A DNA stretch of 64,000 nucleotides from Agelas oroides (Eukaryota > Porifera > Demospongiae > Agelasida > Agelasidae): positions 7,751,754 through 7,815,753 of the forward strand of contig OX422191.1 in the NCBI GenBank assembly GCA_949130485.1. Reading direction: 5' to 3'. Of the stretch, positions 33,490-45,188 are shown in pieces. Each line of letters opens with the position of its first letter. Within the stretch, counting starts at the first letter, position 1. The position numbers and the translations under genes are program-made. Under the pieces are notes generated by a model, which saw nothing but the letters and a program-made list of their open reading frames with translations, did no database searches and was not told the origin of the DNA.

Positions 33490-34640
33490 TGCCCCAGACC
33501 CCCTACCTGTTGCGTACTTACACAACCACCACTAACCTGACCACTTCAAACCTGACGGCTATGGCCCATAATAGCAGGGGTGTGAGACAGGGATTGGTCT
33601 TATCGCCAACCTTATTCCTTCTTGTTATGGACCCTCTTCTGAGAGATTTTCAAACGTCTGGCGTTGGTCTCTCCATCAACAGCTTCTATGCGGGGGGTTT
33701 CTTCCATGCCGATGACATACGAACACTTGCCTCAAGTGAGACCTCCCTAATGAAACAGTTCGACATGGTCAAACTATTTGCAAAGAAACACCACTTGAAA
33801 CTAAATGTTACCAAATGCGAGAATGTCGTGTTTGCAAACAGACCAAGTGGTGCTGACAATTTGCCTGTGTGTGATGTGGATGGTGTGGCGGTGCCGTCTG
33901 GGGATGTAGGAAAGTGTCTGGGGTATTGGTGGAAAGGAGATCTTTTTTCCTCCAAGTCAATTGAGGAAAACATCAACAAAGCTCGACGGGCTTTCCTCCA
34001 CTTTGGTAGCATTGGTGTTTTTTTTTGTGTTTATCATCAAGATCTGTGCTGGAGAAATGTGTGATGCCGATACTTCTTTACGGGTTGGAGAATTGGATCC
34101 TCACGGAGTGCCTCCTGAAGAAGCTAGAGTCATTTCAGGGAGAGCTGGAAAAATGAATCCTGAAATGGCCAAAACGCCATACTATATACTGCTGCTATGA
34201 CTTGTCTAGATTTCCATCAATGCGTTTCAGGATTTTGGTGTCCAAGCTGGGTTTTGTAGTGAGGTTGTTGAAGAAGGGTGATGATGATCTAGGCGGTTCT
34301 GTAGTTCTAGCACTGTGTAATGATTTTGGTGAGTCCTGTTTGTTCAGAGAGTGCAGAGAGCTTGAGGATGTGTTTGGGACCAACTTCACTGGTCAGATCC
34401 TGAGTGAATGCATTGGGGATGTGAGGCAAATCAAGGCTGCCATAATCAAGGTAGACAAGGAGCAGCGTATATCTCATTATGTTGAACTTCACACTTTGTG
34501 TATGCGTGAAAATGTTCACATAATGAACACTGATGTGCCAGCTGGTGTTGGTGCTCCCCCACTCGACACACAACTTCTGGTGTGTTGTACAGGTAGTGCA
34601 GTGTGTTTAGCAGTGCAGCATGTAACGAAATCTTGAAAAT
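33490..34640 (+). pseudogene. LINE ORF2 reverse-transcriptase relic, unit 2
   Basis: A better-preserved sister of 14341-16180. An open stretch to 34064 contains GVRQGLVLSPTLFLLVMDPL, then FFHADDIRTLAS (the catalytic Asp-Asp box) and LKLNVTKCENVVF. A frameshift near 34015 and several lost segments separate it from the post-RT part (34202-34450, RILVSKLGFVVRLLKKG). The hAT-like insert of unit 1 is absent. Dead. Confidence 0.85.
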
Positions 34641-34653
34641 TGGACTTGAATGG

Positions 34654-35322
34654 AAGATGTGCCAGCATGTGTGTGTGCTAACCTAGCCTCGTTCCCAGGT
34701 CTTCCCCGCAGCAAGCAATCTGTTAGTTGACCCAAAGCAGTTGCACATAGAACAAAGTTTGGTTGGCCACTTTGGTCCAGCACTAGCAAAAAGCAAAATC
34801 TGAAATCTCTCAGTATGGCTTCTATAGCAAATTTTGGAACATTAGTTGACAGTGCACATGCAAACCTAAAATTCAGTTGCTTGCACATACGGCAAATTGT
34901 GATTCGCCACTTTGGTCCAACACTAGCAAAATCCGAAATTTCAAGAGTGCTACTTCAGGTAAATTTTGGAATGTTAGTTGGCAGCAAACACACAAACCAC
35001 GGGGTGCACATGTGTTACTCATACTCTGTGTTGAAACAGCACATACCATAAACATGTATGCTATTTTGGCACACATACTATTTTAACCCGACAGCAGTGA
35101 CACACATTGGAACAACACATACACTAGGCAACACATGTGTACCCCGTGTTGAATTCCATGTAGTTTCAACACCTTTTCTGCAAGTACATTAACAACTCAG
35201 TCTTCATTGTTACAGTATAATAACCCCATCTGTTTCTCTGCTTTATTCTCTGAGTCCTACTTGCTTCTTGTATTTAGCAGCTATTTCAAACTGAAACCTC
35301 TCTACTGTTTCTGCTACGTTGC
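34654..35322. mobile_element. 669-bp insertion with AATGG flanks, only in unit 2
   Basis: Unit 1 reads GACTTGAATGGTTTAGTGG (16153-16171). Unit 2 has 669 bp between AATGG (34649-34653) and AATGG (35323-35327). No inverted terminal repeats are seen. It begins near a CCTAGCCTCGTTCCCAGG motif and contains a roughly 130-bp block twice in tandem (about 34738-34855 and 34870-34985), each with CACTTTGGTCCA-CACTAGCAAAA. The class is uncertain: SINE-like or LTR-derived. Confidence 0.8.
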
Positions 35323-35327
35323 AATGG

Positions 35328-38300
35328 TTTAGTGGCGCCTGACGAGTAAGCTGTCGTGGGAGAGGGGACAGAAGGGCTCATGGGATCTCTGTAGCTGCTG
35401 GCAATCAGCTTTGATTCAGTGTCAGCTGACTCATCACTTACGTTTATTGAAGTGGAGTATACGTAGTTAATCTATCCCATGGAAGGGTGGCCTCATGCAT
35501 GCTGTGTACTGGTCTAGCCTAGGACGTCTTGGAGAGCTTATGGCAGTGATGCTGGATAGTCTTACCTTCTTGTACTTCGCCGTCGATCGTCCCCAGCCGA
35601 TGTCACAGCGATCCCCCCGAAATCCGATCCAGGCCGGATCGGGTATCCTAGCGATTTCCCTTAGCGGATTTGATCCGGGCTATGAACAATGCTATTGGGC
35701 TCCCACTTTTTAACTTCTCAGTGATCGAATACGCTAGCAAAACTGATCCAGGGGGGATCAAAATCGCTAGTGGATTTATTCCGACGGATTGATTCCGCTA
35801 GCGGATCCGGATCGTTATAGGCCAGGTGTCATGGGGAATTTGACCTCTCCGGCTTGTGGCATCCCAAGTTTGTGGCAAGTTGTAGCATGTCAGATTGTAT
35901 AAAGCAACTGAATCGGTAGGGAATCAGTTTCGTAGTGGAAGTGAATCAGTGGAAGTCTTCAACTCTGAGCCACTTGAGATCGACACGAGACCATAAATGG
36001 ATGGTCGTTATGCGGTACTACAAAAGCGACTCAGAGACAAGTTTCAAGAAATCGGCATGGTGTGATGCATCTCAGACTGGCAGCCGTCATATCCACCCCC
36101 GCTGTGCTTGCATGTGTATCACGCCCGCATGGGTGATGCAATAGCCCCGTTTCCAGGCCGCACCTAGCTTATAAGTCCCGCAAAGCCAGACGTCCACACG
36201 AAGGTGGCGACAACGCCCACGTTTGCAATATTACTACATATACTGGGCTACCGTATCACTACCGCATTTATTTGACGTTCTCCTTCACAAGAAGCAGGGA
36301 TTTCAGCATTGTTATATTGCAGCTGTTGAAAGAGTATAGTAGCTAACTGGCTGCAGATTATCCTCGCCACCGGGTCTACAACGCTCATGACTACTTGAAT
36401 CTACAAAATATTATTTCAAGTGAGTGTCTGTATTTCAGTATTTAGCTAGTATACTATCACACGTAGAAGTATTCTGTGTGAAGCAGCTCAGTAAATGAAC
36501 CAAATATTAGTATAAAACAATTTTCAATTAGCAAAAACCAAGTTAAGGGTACAATGCAAACGTCATACGACTATAATGGTTATCACCGAGCAGCGATATA
36601 GGAGAATGTGTATTATTGAGATGAGATTTCATTTAAAATTTAGATATCAGCTGGTTTTGGTGAGCAAAAACATGAGGTGGGAGAAGGAGTAAAGAGAAAA
36701 ACCTTGCAATCTGGTTGAATTGTTGCTGCAATACCATTGTTACACTCAAGCCTGTAGCCAGGATTTTTGCAAGGGGGGTTACATGGGTGTCTGATGTGTA
36801 TGAAGGGGGGTCTGGGGGCATTATTCCCCAGGAAATTTAGATGTTCTGAGATTGCAGCATACGCTACATGGCTCGACGAGTACTGTATCCAATTTTTGGC
36901 TGTCCATGTATGCATTTCCTAAGCCAGGTGACATCGAATTTCTACGAGAGAAGGTACTACGGTTGACAGAACAGCAGGTGGGGTGACAGATGGTGAAATA
37001 CGTAGTATGCAGAGAATACCGAAAATACGTCAGAAAAGCATCAAGCTTATACGACGGCAAAATGTCTATGGACTACCATAGATATACCGTACGTTTCCAT
37101 GCGTTTTCAGAAAGTCGGTATAACTCAAGGCTGTTCAGTTGCCCTTTCGTCGGTACTCACCAGAAGAACAACTGGAGAACTCCTGAGCGCCTGAAATGCG
37201 ATTTATTTACGCACGTATTTACGCGGCAACGGCGTAAACCGCTTACGCGCGCGTTCCGCGCTGACAATGAACAAACCCACATAGCTCATAGTATCTATGC
37301 ATAGCTGCAACCAGACTCGTTTGGACAATGGTGATTCTTAGTAGCATCGAGGCTAGTGGACCACTTTTAAACGGTAGGGCACTTAAAATGCGGTGTTTAA
37401 AATCTGTTTGGAGGCCAAAAGGCGGGTTCGAGCGAACCCCCTCGAACTCCCCCCTGCCCACGGGCCTGACACCTTATGGGAAAACCATGTAGCTACCTGT
37501 TGAGCTGAGCACAAATTGCTTGGCAGAAGAAGGAACAAGTCTGAGGCTTCAAGTTTTGAACAACTGTCTTCGTTAAAGCACATGGTTCATACTGAAGTTA
37601 ACCATAGTATAGCTAAATCATGGCGGCAAAGGTTCATTATTAATCACATCATTAACTGTGAAATTGAAAATAAATGAAGCACCTGAATACTACAATGCCA
37701 TTTTGAGAGACAATAAAGAGTGTTTTCAATGCACCATCAGTACAGTTGGTATGGTTTGTGAACTCACAACACCAAGGAGGCATGCAGCAGGTGAGATTAT
37801 ATTTCCTCTGAGCTCTGGGGCCTGTTGAGACATTGTACATTCTAGGTGGAAATGTGAATCAGTTCTTGCACTTGTGTATAACAATCCAATTTGAAAGACT
37901 TGCTGTACCGTTTTTCATTAATCATTGCCACTCAAGTGAGTGGTAAATGCCATGAATTCTTTGAAGCTTGATGAGCAATGCATAAGATCTATAAGCTGCT
38001 GGGTGCATGAAAGAAGAGGTCATTGGAAGTTGGAGAAACATACAAGTGAGGACACAACAGGAAGAATGTGAAGCAAAATAAAGTAGAAGCAATACAAGAT
38101 AAATGTAGTGACCTCACAAGTCACGTTTCACCCAAACTTTACCCTCACTAATGCATCTGCAGTGTTTTTGAATGCCAGGAATCTTTAATTGTAACTGATG
38201 GGACTTCTTCATATGTGATCAGCAGATATTTTAATAATTGTTAGCTGTTGTAGTGGCTGGGATCATTGAACTCAGAACTTAGTACATACCTTAATGATAT

Positions 38301-38654
38301 AGTCCTTCACATGATCTCATGCTAATTTGAAACCATATCTTTGAAATAGGCCCTCCCTCAGTTTGTACAAGCGTAGTGTGTGATTTTTTCATAAACACTC
38401 ACAATGTTACAGAAAAAATTGTAGCACTACAGTAAAGGGGTGAATTTGCTATGGGTGCATGCAGAGTGAGATAAAATAGTAATGTAAGCCGAGACTTTTA
38501 TGCTGTTAGGGTGACTCAAATGGGATATTCATGGCTTCTTCTGGGAAGTGTATGTGTATTCATTCATCTGTTACAAGTGAATTGCGTGGATATTTTTGTC
38601 ACATCTTTGGGTGTAGCTAATTTATTGCTTTACTTATATCTTTTCTTTCTGCAG
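35328..38654. other. Upstream region of membrane-protein copy 3
   Basis: Sister of 16166-19490, including the GATC-rich segment (35599-35818) and reverse hAT module (36793-36863). No gene is recognised apart from the 5'-UTR acceptor at 38654. Confidence 0.6.
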
Positions 38655-38668
38655 TCATTCATCACACA

Positions 38669-41600
38669 ATGGCTCAGTTCACACTGTCTATTGTTCTTGT
38701 GGCAACGCTGCTCATTAGCACCCTCTCCTGCTGCTCTGCTGAGAATGTGTACTGTGTCACACCCATTGCCACCTCATGCTCATCCTGCCCTCACAATTCA
38801 ACCAACTGCACCACACTCTCTGAGTATGCACAAGAAGCTGAACTGTATTTTACCTCTAACACCACTATGGTGTTCTTGCCAGGTAACCATGTTCTTGATG
38901 TGAATATCACAGTTGCCAATGTAGCCAGCCTGACCATGCGTAGAGAGTCTTCCTCAGGCAACGTAGCAACAGTTGTTTGCAATGGGTCAGTTGGGCTCAG
39001 TTTCACAAGCATGGCTGACTTCAAAATACAATGTTTAGCATTCACCTTCTTTGGCAGGGATTCTGGTAGCACTTCATCAAATAATAAGTCTGCATTGCTG
39101 CTCAACTCAATAACATATGGTGAACTGATTAACTGTTCCTTTCATGACAATTTTGGCACTCCACTTGTAGTGAATAATACTAACATTACACTAGCAGGGA
39201 ATGAGTTCTCACATAACGTACAATGTGGTTATAATAGTGGAGATGGTAACATTCTGATTGGAGGAAGTGCTATCATTGCTGTCAATAGCAACCTGACATT
39301 CACAGGGAATACAACCCTCCTTAAAAATGATGTGTCATGCCCAGAAATATACCGGTCCCCACCTGATGGAGGTGCAATCAAAACAACAGGCTACACTGTA
39401 CTTAGCTTCCATGGAATCAGCAACTTTATCAACAACTCAGCAGATGGTAAGGGCGGTGCAATCTTCACATCAGGTCATACTGTGGTTAGCTTCAATGGAA
39501 CCAGCAAGTTCATCAACAACTCAGCAGATCACGGCGGTGCCATCTATACATCATATAATACTGTACTAAGCTTCAATGGAATCAGTACCTTCAGCAACAA
39601 CTCGGCAGGACGTGTGGGTGGTGCAATATACATGTTATATAAAATAATTAGCTTCAATGGAACCAACAATTTCACTGGAAACTCAGCATACTATGGTGGT
39701 GCAATGTTCACAACTGGCATAATCAGCTTCAATGGAATCAGCAACTTCATCAGCAACTCAGCGGGCTATAGCGGTGGTGCAATCTATACATCACGCAGTA
39801 CTGTACTTAGCTTCAAAGGGACCAACAATTTTATCAACAACTTTATACATCGTCGTGGTGGAGCTATCTACACATCAGAGAGAACTGTGCTTAGCTTCAG
39901 TGGAACAAATAACTTCATCAACAACTCGGCAAGCAATAAAGGTCAAGGTGGTACAGTCTATGCAAATTACAATACTGAGGTTACATTCGGTGGAACTAAC
40001 AACTTCATCAACAATTCAGCAGCTTTTGGTGGTACACTGTTAACACAAAACTATGCTGTAATCAACTTCAATGGAGCCAACAACTTCTTCAACAACTCAG
40101 CACACTACTATGATGATGGTGATGGTGGTGTGATGTACATGTATGACCATAGTATAGTTAGCCTCAATGGAATGAGCAACTTCAACAACAATACAGCAGG
40201 CGCTGATGGTGGTGCAATCCATGCATTAGACAATGCTGCAGTCTACTTCAATGGAAGCAACAACTTCTTTAACAACTTGGCAGAAAAAGGTGGCGCAATC
40301 TATGCAACAGGCAATGCTGCAGTCTACTTCAATGGAAGCAACAACTTCTTTAACAGCTTGGCAGAAAAAGGTGGTGCACTTTATCTGAATAAGTCCACTT
40401 TCTCCATTTTGCCTAATGCAACTGTGTTGTGGGAGAACAATCATGCAAAACGTGGAGGAGCCATCTATGTTGATGATCAATCTAACCCCTTTGTTTACTG
40501 TACTCAAGCCAACATATGTACAAGAAAGGATATCTGTTTTTTTCAACTTCCTGGTCAGAATCTGTCCAATCATATTAATGTCCAGCTTGTCTTTAAGAAC
40601 AACTCTGCTGATGATGCCGGAAGTGTGCTATATGGTGGTGCAATAGATAACTGCAGACTCACTGGCATGGACTCATATAGCTCTGGTGAAGTGTTTAACA
40701 TGTTAGTCCACATTGACAATGACAACACAAATTCTAGTATTTCCTCTCCCACATTTCGCATACGTCCATGTGAAAACAACCATCCACACTTCAGTACATC
40801 ATCCATTTCATATACTGTATATCCTGGTGAAACATTTTATGTTTCAGTTGGTGCTTTTGGACAGAGAAATGGAACAGTTCATCCATCAGGTGTCAGCTGT
40901 TACATAACCACTGGTAACCTTCAAGGTTTTCAATACATCCAAATAGCGGTTAACACCTGCACTACATTCAACTACACTGTGTTTTCCCTGACTCCCGCTA
41001 ATCCTGCAAAACACGTATATATAGATTTGTATGCAGATGGTCCATGTTCAACTTTTAGTGATAAACTTGCTATCCAGTTGACAATATATCAGACCTGCCC
41101 ACCTGGCTTTAGTCTTTCTGAGCCAGTAAAAGCATGCATCTGTGAGCCAAGACTTGCAACATATACAAACAACTGCAATATTACCAATGGAGTAGGACGA
41201 ATAAAACGCAATTCAGGCGAGCGATTTTGGGTTGGGTACGACAATCAGTCTGATGGACTTATTCTCCACCCACTCTGCCCCTTTGACTACTGTGTCTCTT
41301 ATACAGTGGCCTTTCCTCTCAACAATACAGACAAACAATGTGCACACAACAGGGCAGGCCTCTTGTGTGGAGCTTGCAAGAACGGTTATACTCTGGTACT
41401 GGGTGCTTCTCATTGCCAGCAGTGCACTAACAGCCATATTGCCTTGCTCATCCCTTTTGCAGTGATGGGAATAGCTCTAATCCTTTTGCTCTTTTTCTGC
41501 AAACTGACAGTAGCAACAGGAATGCTCAGTGGCGTAGTGTTCTATGCCAATATTGTTGGAGCCAATCGTACCATCTTTCTACCTGTGGAGTCTACTGATG

Positions 41601-42706
41601 CTTTTTCAGTCTTCATTGCATGGCTAAACCTTGACTTTGGTATTGAAACATGTTTCTACAATGGAATGGATGCTTACAGTAAAACATGGCTGCAGTTTGT
41701 GTTTCCAGTGTATATTTGGCTGCTAGTAGGACTCATGATTCTTGTTAGCAATTACTCCCAGAGATTTGCAAACCTGCTAGGCAACAACCCAGTTTCTGTC
41801 TTGGCAACACTCATCCTCCTTTCATATGCAAAGATCCTTCGCACATTGATCACCGTTCTTTACAATACCTTTCTTGAATATCCAACAAACAACAGAAGTG
41901 TGTGGCTGTATGATGCAAACATCGAGTATCTAACTGGCAAACACATTCCACTCTTTATAGTGGCAGTGCTTGTCTTCCTCTTTCTCTTTCTTCCTTACAC
42001 CCTCTTGCTTCTCCTTGGACAGTGGCTGCAGGCCTTATCACACTTGAGGCTTTTCACATGGATCAACAGTGCCAAGCTGAAACCATTTATGGATTCATAC
42101 CATGCTCCCTACAAAGCAAAACATCGCTACTGGCCTGGACTACTGCTTATGCTTCGCTTTGTTATTCTACTTGTGTTTGCCATTGAATTCAATCCTCAGC
42201 AAGATCGCAGCATCAACCTGCTAGCAATTCTAGTGGGAACGGGAATGCTTGTAGTATGGGCCTGGATCAGTAGTGGGGTCCACAAGAATTGGTGTCTAAA
42301 TGCCCTGGAAGGTTCATTTGCACTAAACCTAATCATTTTAGCCGCTTCAACCATGTATATCTACCATGTGAGTCATTCAGAAGGACTTCAGCTTGCCATT
42401 GGGTACACCTCTGTCTCCATAGCGCTAGCAACATTCATTGGCATCCTCGTGTTTCAGCTGGCAAATGTGACTGGCATCATCCAGTATCTTAAAAGGGCAT
42501 TTGCTGCTTTGAAAGGATGCATTATACCAATCCGAGATGGTGAAATTGAGTGTGATGCTGACTCCTTGCCAGACCGGTTGATAAACCCAGATGAGTATGA
42601 ACTAGTGTCACAAAGTTCCGCAGTACAGCTAGCCGCTGAACCCATGGATAGTGAGCTAAATGAAAGAAGGTTAACTCCTGTGTACACTTACAGTTCTCCT
42701 AAATAG
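38669..42706 (+). CDS. Pmp-repeat multi-pass membrane protein, copy 3 (1345 aa)
   Basis: Same architecture as the protein at 19505-23464: signal peptide, beta-helix coils, Cys-rich knot, nine or ten membrane segments and an acidic tail. It is 26 residues longer. A tandem 81-bp duplication (period from 40231 to 40312) adds one 27-residue coil (GGAIYATGNAAVYFNGS...), and one residue is lost near 39605. Most differences from copy 2 lie in the coils and the cytosolic tail; the membrane domain is almost unchanged. It begins 14 bp after the same splice acceptor and has AATAAA at 42824. No disabling change is seen. Confidence 0.9.
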   Translation: MAQFTLSIVLVATLLISTLSCCSAENVYCVTPIATSCSSCPHNSTNCTTLSEYAQEAELYFTSNTTMVFLPGNHVLDVNITVANVASLTMRRESSSGNVATVVCNGSVGLSFTSMADFKIQCLAFTFFGRDSGSTSSNNKSALLLNSITYGELINCSFHDNFGTPLVVNNTNITLAGNEFSHNVQCGYNSGDGNILIGGSAIIAVNSNLTFTGNTTLLKNDVSCPEIYRSPPDGGAIKTTGYTVLSFHGISNFINNSADGKGGAIFTSGHTVVSFNGTSKFINNSADHGGAIYTSYNTVLSFNGISTFSNNSAGRVGGAIYMLYKIISFNGTNNFTGNSAYYGGAMFTTGIISFNGISNFISNSAGYSGGAIYTSRSTVLSFKGTNNFINNFIHRRGGAIYTSERTVLSFSGTNNFINNSASNKGQGGTVYANYNTEVTFGGTNNFINNSAAFGGTLLTQNYAVINFNGANNFFNNSAHYYDDGDGGVMYMYDHSIVSLNGMSNFNNNTAGADGGAIHALDNAAVYFNGSNNFFNNLAEKGGAIYATGNAAVYFNGSNNFFNSLAEKGGALYLNKSTFSILPNATVLWENNHAKRGGAIYVDDQSNPFVYCTQANICTRKDICFFQLPGQNLSNHINVQLVFKNNSADDAGSVLYGGAIDNCRLTGMDSYSSGEVFNMLVHIDNDNTNSSISSPTFRIRPCENNHPHFSTSSISYTVYPGETFYVSVGAFGQRNGTVHPSGVSCYITTGNLQGFQYIQIAVNTCTTFNYTVFSLTPANPAKHVYIDLYADGPCSTFSDKLAIQLTIYQTCPPGFSLSEPVKACICEPRLATYTNNCNITNGVGRIKRNSGERFWVGYDNQSDGLILHPLCPFDYCVSYTVAFPLNNTDKQCAHNRAGLLCGACKNGYTLVLGASHCQQCTNSHIALLIPFAVMGIALILLLFFCKLTVATGMLSGVVFYANIVGANRTIFLPVESTDAFSVFIAWLNLDFGIETCFYNGMDAYSKTWLQFVFPVYIWLLVGLMILVSNYSQRFANLLGNNPVSVLATLILLSYAKILRTLITVLYNTFLEYPTNNRSVWLYDANIEYLTGKHIPLFIVAVLVFLFLFLPYTLLLLLGQWLQALSHLRLFTWINSAKLKPFMDSYHAPYKAKHRYWPGLLLMLRFVILLVFAIEFNPQQDRSINLLAILVGTGMLVVWAWISSGVHKNWCLNALEGSFALNLIILAASTMYIYHVSHSEGLQLAIGYTSVSIALATFIGILVFQLANVTGIIQYLKRAFAALKGCIIPIRDGEIECDADSLPDRLINPDEYELVSQSSAVQLAAEPMDSELNERRLTPVYTYSSPK
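40231..40392 (+). repeat. Tandem duplication of one beta-helix coil, 81-bp period
   Basis: CAATGCTGCAGTCTACTTCA at 40231 recurs at 40312, and the following 60 bp are almost identical. The duplication keeps the frame. Copies 1 and 2 have a single version. Confidence 0.92.
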
Positions 42707-42823
42707 TGCAGTAGTTATATAAGCATCTCTTTACGGTAAATGTTTTATGTGGATGGTAAGACTTTGACATGCTATTGAGTCGTATATGAACAGCACATCA
42801 GTACATTGAGTTTGAATGTGTAG

Positions 42824-42829
42824 AATAAA
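42824..42829 (+). promoter_or_regulatory. AATAAA polyadenylation signal, copy 3
   Basis: About 117 bp past the stop, in the same position as in copies 1 and 2. Confidence 0.65.
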
Positions 42830-45188
42830 TGCTTGTTTTGCTATTTAACTTTGTTTGCCAACATTTCTTTTCGATTCTCATACTCATCCAATGTGATGCT
42901 TTATGTAGAACTTATAAAATAGACCAGATTTTCATTTAAGTCATGCATGTAAGCATCCAGTAACTCTGTATAATTATGCCACTTGTATTAGAAATTGTTG
43001 CTGGTCCTAAATTAATGACCATCCTAATGTCCTATATTGATAATGGTCTTTTCAGATGCAGTCTATTAACAAATTTTTTTTTTTTTTAATTGTTGGTACG
43101 CCTTAAGTTGCTCAGCTTCTAGCATACAAATTCCTGCTTCATTCTTAGAACATTTTAAGCATTTGACTTCTTTTGAAAGGTGGGAGATGTCCTAAACATT
43201 TCTGTTATAATACTAGCTAGTGCTTTTACACAACTGTAGCTATAAATAACCTATCCACATACTTATATAAAGTCTCATATTCATGATTTCTCATATCAGG
43301 CTACTTATGTTAGCCATCCTGCCAATAATGTCATGTGCAACAGAAAATTATTGACCAGGTAGTCAACTATTCAAATTCTGGAAATTCAGGTGCGAGAAAT
43401 GTCCTCCTCTCAATGAAACTCAACTAGCTCCCTAGTACTCATATTTGAATTAATTCTTCACTATATCAAGGTCTTTTGATTTCTATTTTTAATCCTTCAC
43501 TAATGTAAATACAAAGTAAGGAACACTCAGAAAAGATAAAGAATCAAAATGGAAATGAGTTTCATGTGTTCAAGTATGGGGAGCTGATAGCATGTATCTT
43601 TGGAACAGCACACATGCATGCATGCCACTGCAATAACTACTTGGTTATGACCACCAGTGCATGGTTACTACAGTTTCGGGGTTCATTGAACAGGTGGGTA
43701 GTATAATTACAAAATACGACTATCATCCATCAACCCCCTTACAATTCCAACTATAGCTTCAAAGAGCTAGCACAGACAGGTGTCTCTGAAGCTTGATGGA
43801 TTGATGGATGATAATTGTGTTTTGGAGTCCTTTAATCATATAGAACCACCTGTTCAATGAACCCTGAAACTGCAATAACCTCCACTCATGGCCATTTAAC
43901 CAAGTAGTTTTTGCAGTGTGCATGCAAGGGAACCAGCATCTGAAATGGTAGCCAGCATGATAACATCTACTAAAATGCATAGTTCATATGTCACTAACTC
44001 TAAACCATATAGTATCATGCTGTTGGATATAGAGATGAAACTTTGTAAGATATAAAGTTGTACTGTACATGTGTGCTCCTCCTTGTTGGTAAATTCACAT
44101 TCTTCGTGGTAGCTGCTGTTGTACGTCACTTGTGATAAGGCTGTTTTGATTTTAATAACCCAAACTTCACCCACATTAATGCAACTGCATGGGCGTACAT
44201 ATATCAATGTGGTGCTTTCCTATGTTTTGAATGCCATCAAATTACAGAAACCTCTGTTGTGCGGTGCTTTACCATGTTATGGGAATATGCACCAGTGCCA
44301 CAAACTGCACAGAAGCACAGCTGCTGAGCCCTCAGCCTTACATAACTATCTTTTTAGTACCATTTTACAGGACATAATCATTGTGTGAAGCTAGCAATAA
44401 GTGTACAGCTGTATAGTTCACTTTCAAAGCCATCGAAAAGAACCCAAATATCAGAGCCATGTGTGCTAATCCAACAAAGTACATTGCATTGCATGAAAGA
44501 CAAACTCTAAACATAAACATTCCATTGACCTAGTCAGTCTATATATTATGGTACATAGCTAGTACGATATTGACAATAAACACTTCCAAATCAGACATAC
44601 CCTGTACAATTACAAGATAAATCATTATACATTTGATGAAAAAAATTAATGACACTTATATTATGATATGCCTCCAGAAAAGAATTGGCAATTAAAAGTT
44701 TCCTGTAACTCTACTCCGTCCAAACTCAGTCCACAAATTTCATTGTGGGAGCATCTGGAAAACGAGACAGTTCTACGACAAATTTAAGAAACTTTCATTA
44801 CACTTTGAGCTTGCTTGGCTTTTTACTTTAGCAATTTCTTTTGTGTTGTTGTTTTATTTCGTTGTTGAGAATCTTGTGTACTTCTACAGATGCTAATAAA
44901 CAACTAGGTTGTATACAAAAAAAATCTTGCAGGGTGGTCTAATCATCGCATGAAGTCTTGAGAGTGGTAGTGAAAAATAGCTATAGAGGGAGAGAAGAAT
45001 TAAGTGGTATTAATGGGGTCCTACAGTACTACTGCTGCTGTAATGCCTTTGCTGCTTCATTGTCTGCTAGCTTTCCTGTCACTAGCTTATCAGATTTTGA
45101 GTTGTGTTTCTTTTTAGTCTGTTCCCTCTACAAAGCTCAATGTTTGCTGTTGTAATTTCTGTAGTATTTTCAGCCGGCCTCAATTCAT
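42830..45188. other. Non-coding spacer, truncated unit 3
   Basis: Sister of 23587-25951 with the foldback element at 43663-43880. Homology ends at the T of CTCAATTCAT (45188). No gene. Confidence 0.7.
43663..43880. repeat. Foldback element, unit 3
   Basis: Same arms as 5393-5610 and 24426-24643. Confidence 0.8.

Larger units (their letters stand above)
1..45188. repeat. Tandem segmental duplication, about 19-kb unit, 2.3 copies visible
   Basis: Three colinear stretches are nearly identical over kilobases. Position 401 aligns with 20471 and 39632, and position 7510 aligns with 25951 and 45188. The unit holds a membrane-protein gene, an EGF/C2 gene on the opposite strand, LINE relics and long non-coding spacers. 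Offsets between units differ (about 20.1 kb falling to 18.4 kb, then 19.2 kb) because of unit-specific insertions and one 81-bp coil duplication. The third unit ends after position 45188, where the sister copies continue with different sequence. The left edge is outside the window. Confidence 0.96.

Noticed and set aside
40226..40573. Antisense open frame of 115 codons across the coil repeats (and similar ones at 995 and 21065)
   Set aside because: It mirrors the repetitive coil coding sequence, lengthens only because of the 81-bp duplication, and has no domain or signal.
1..45188. Assembly duplication artefact
   Set aside because: Units differ by at least five clean insertions with target duplications and by many substitutions, which a simple assembly error would not create. 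Uncollapsed haplotypes remain a lesser possibility.
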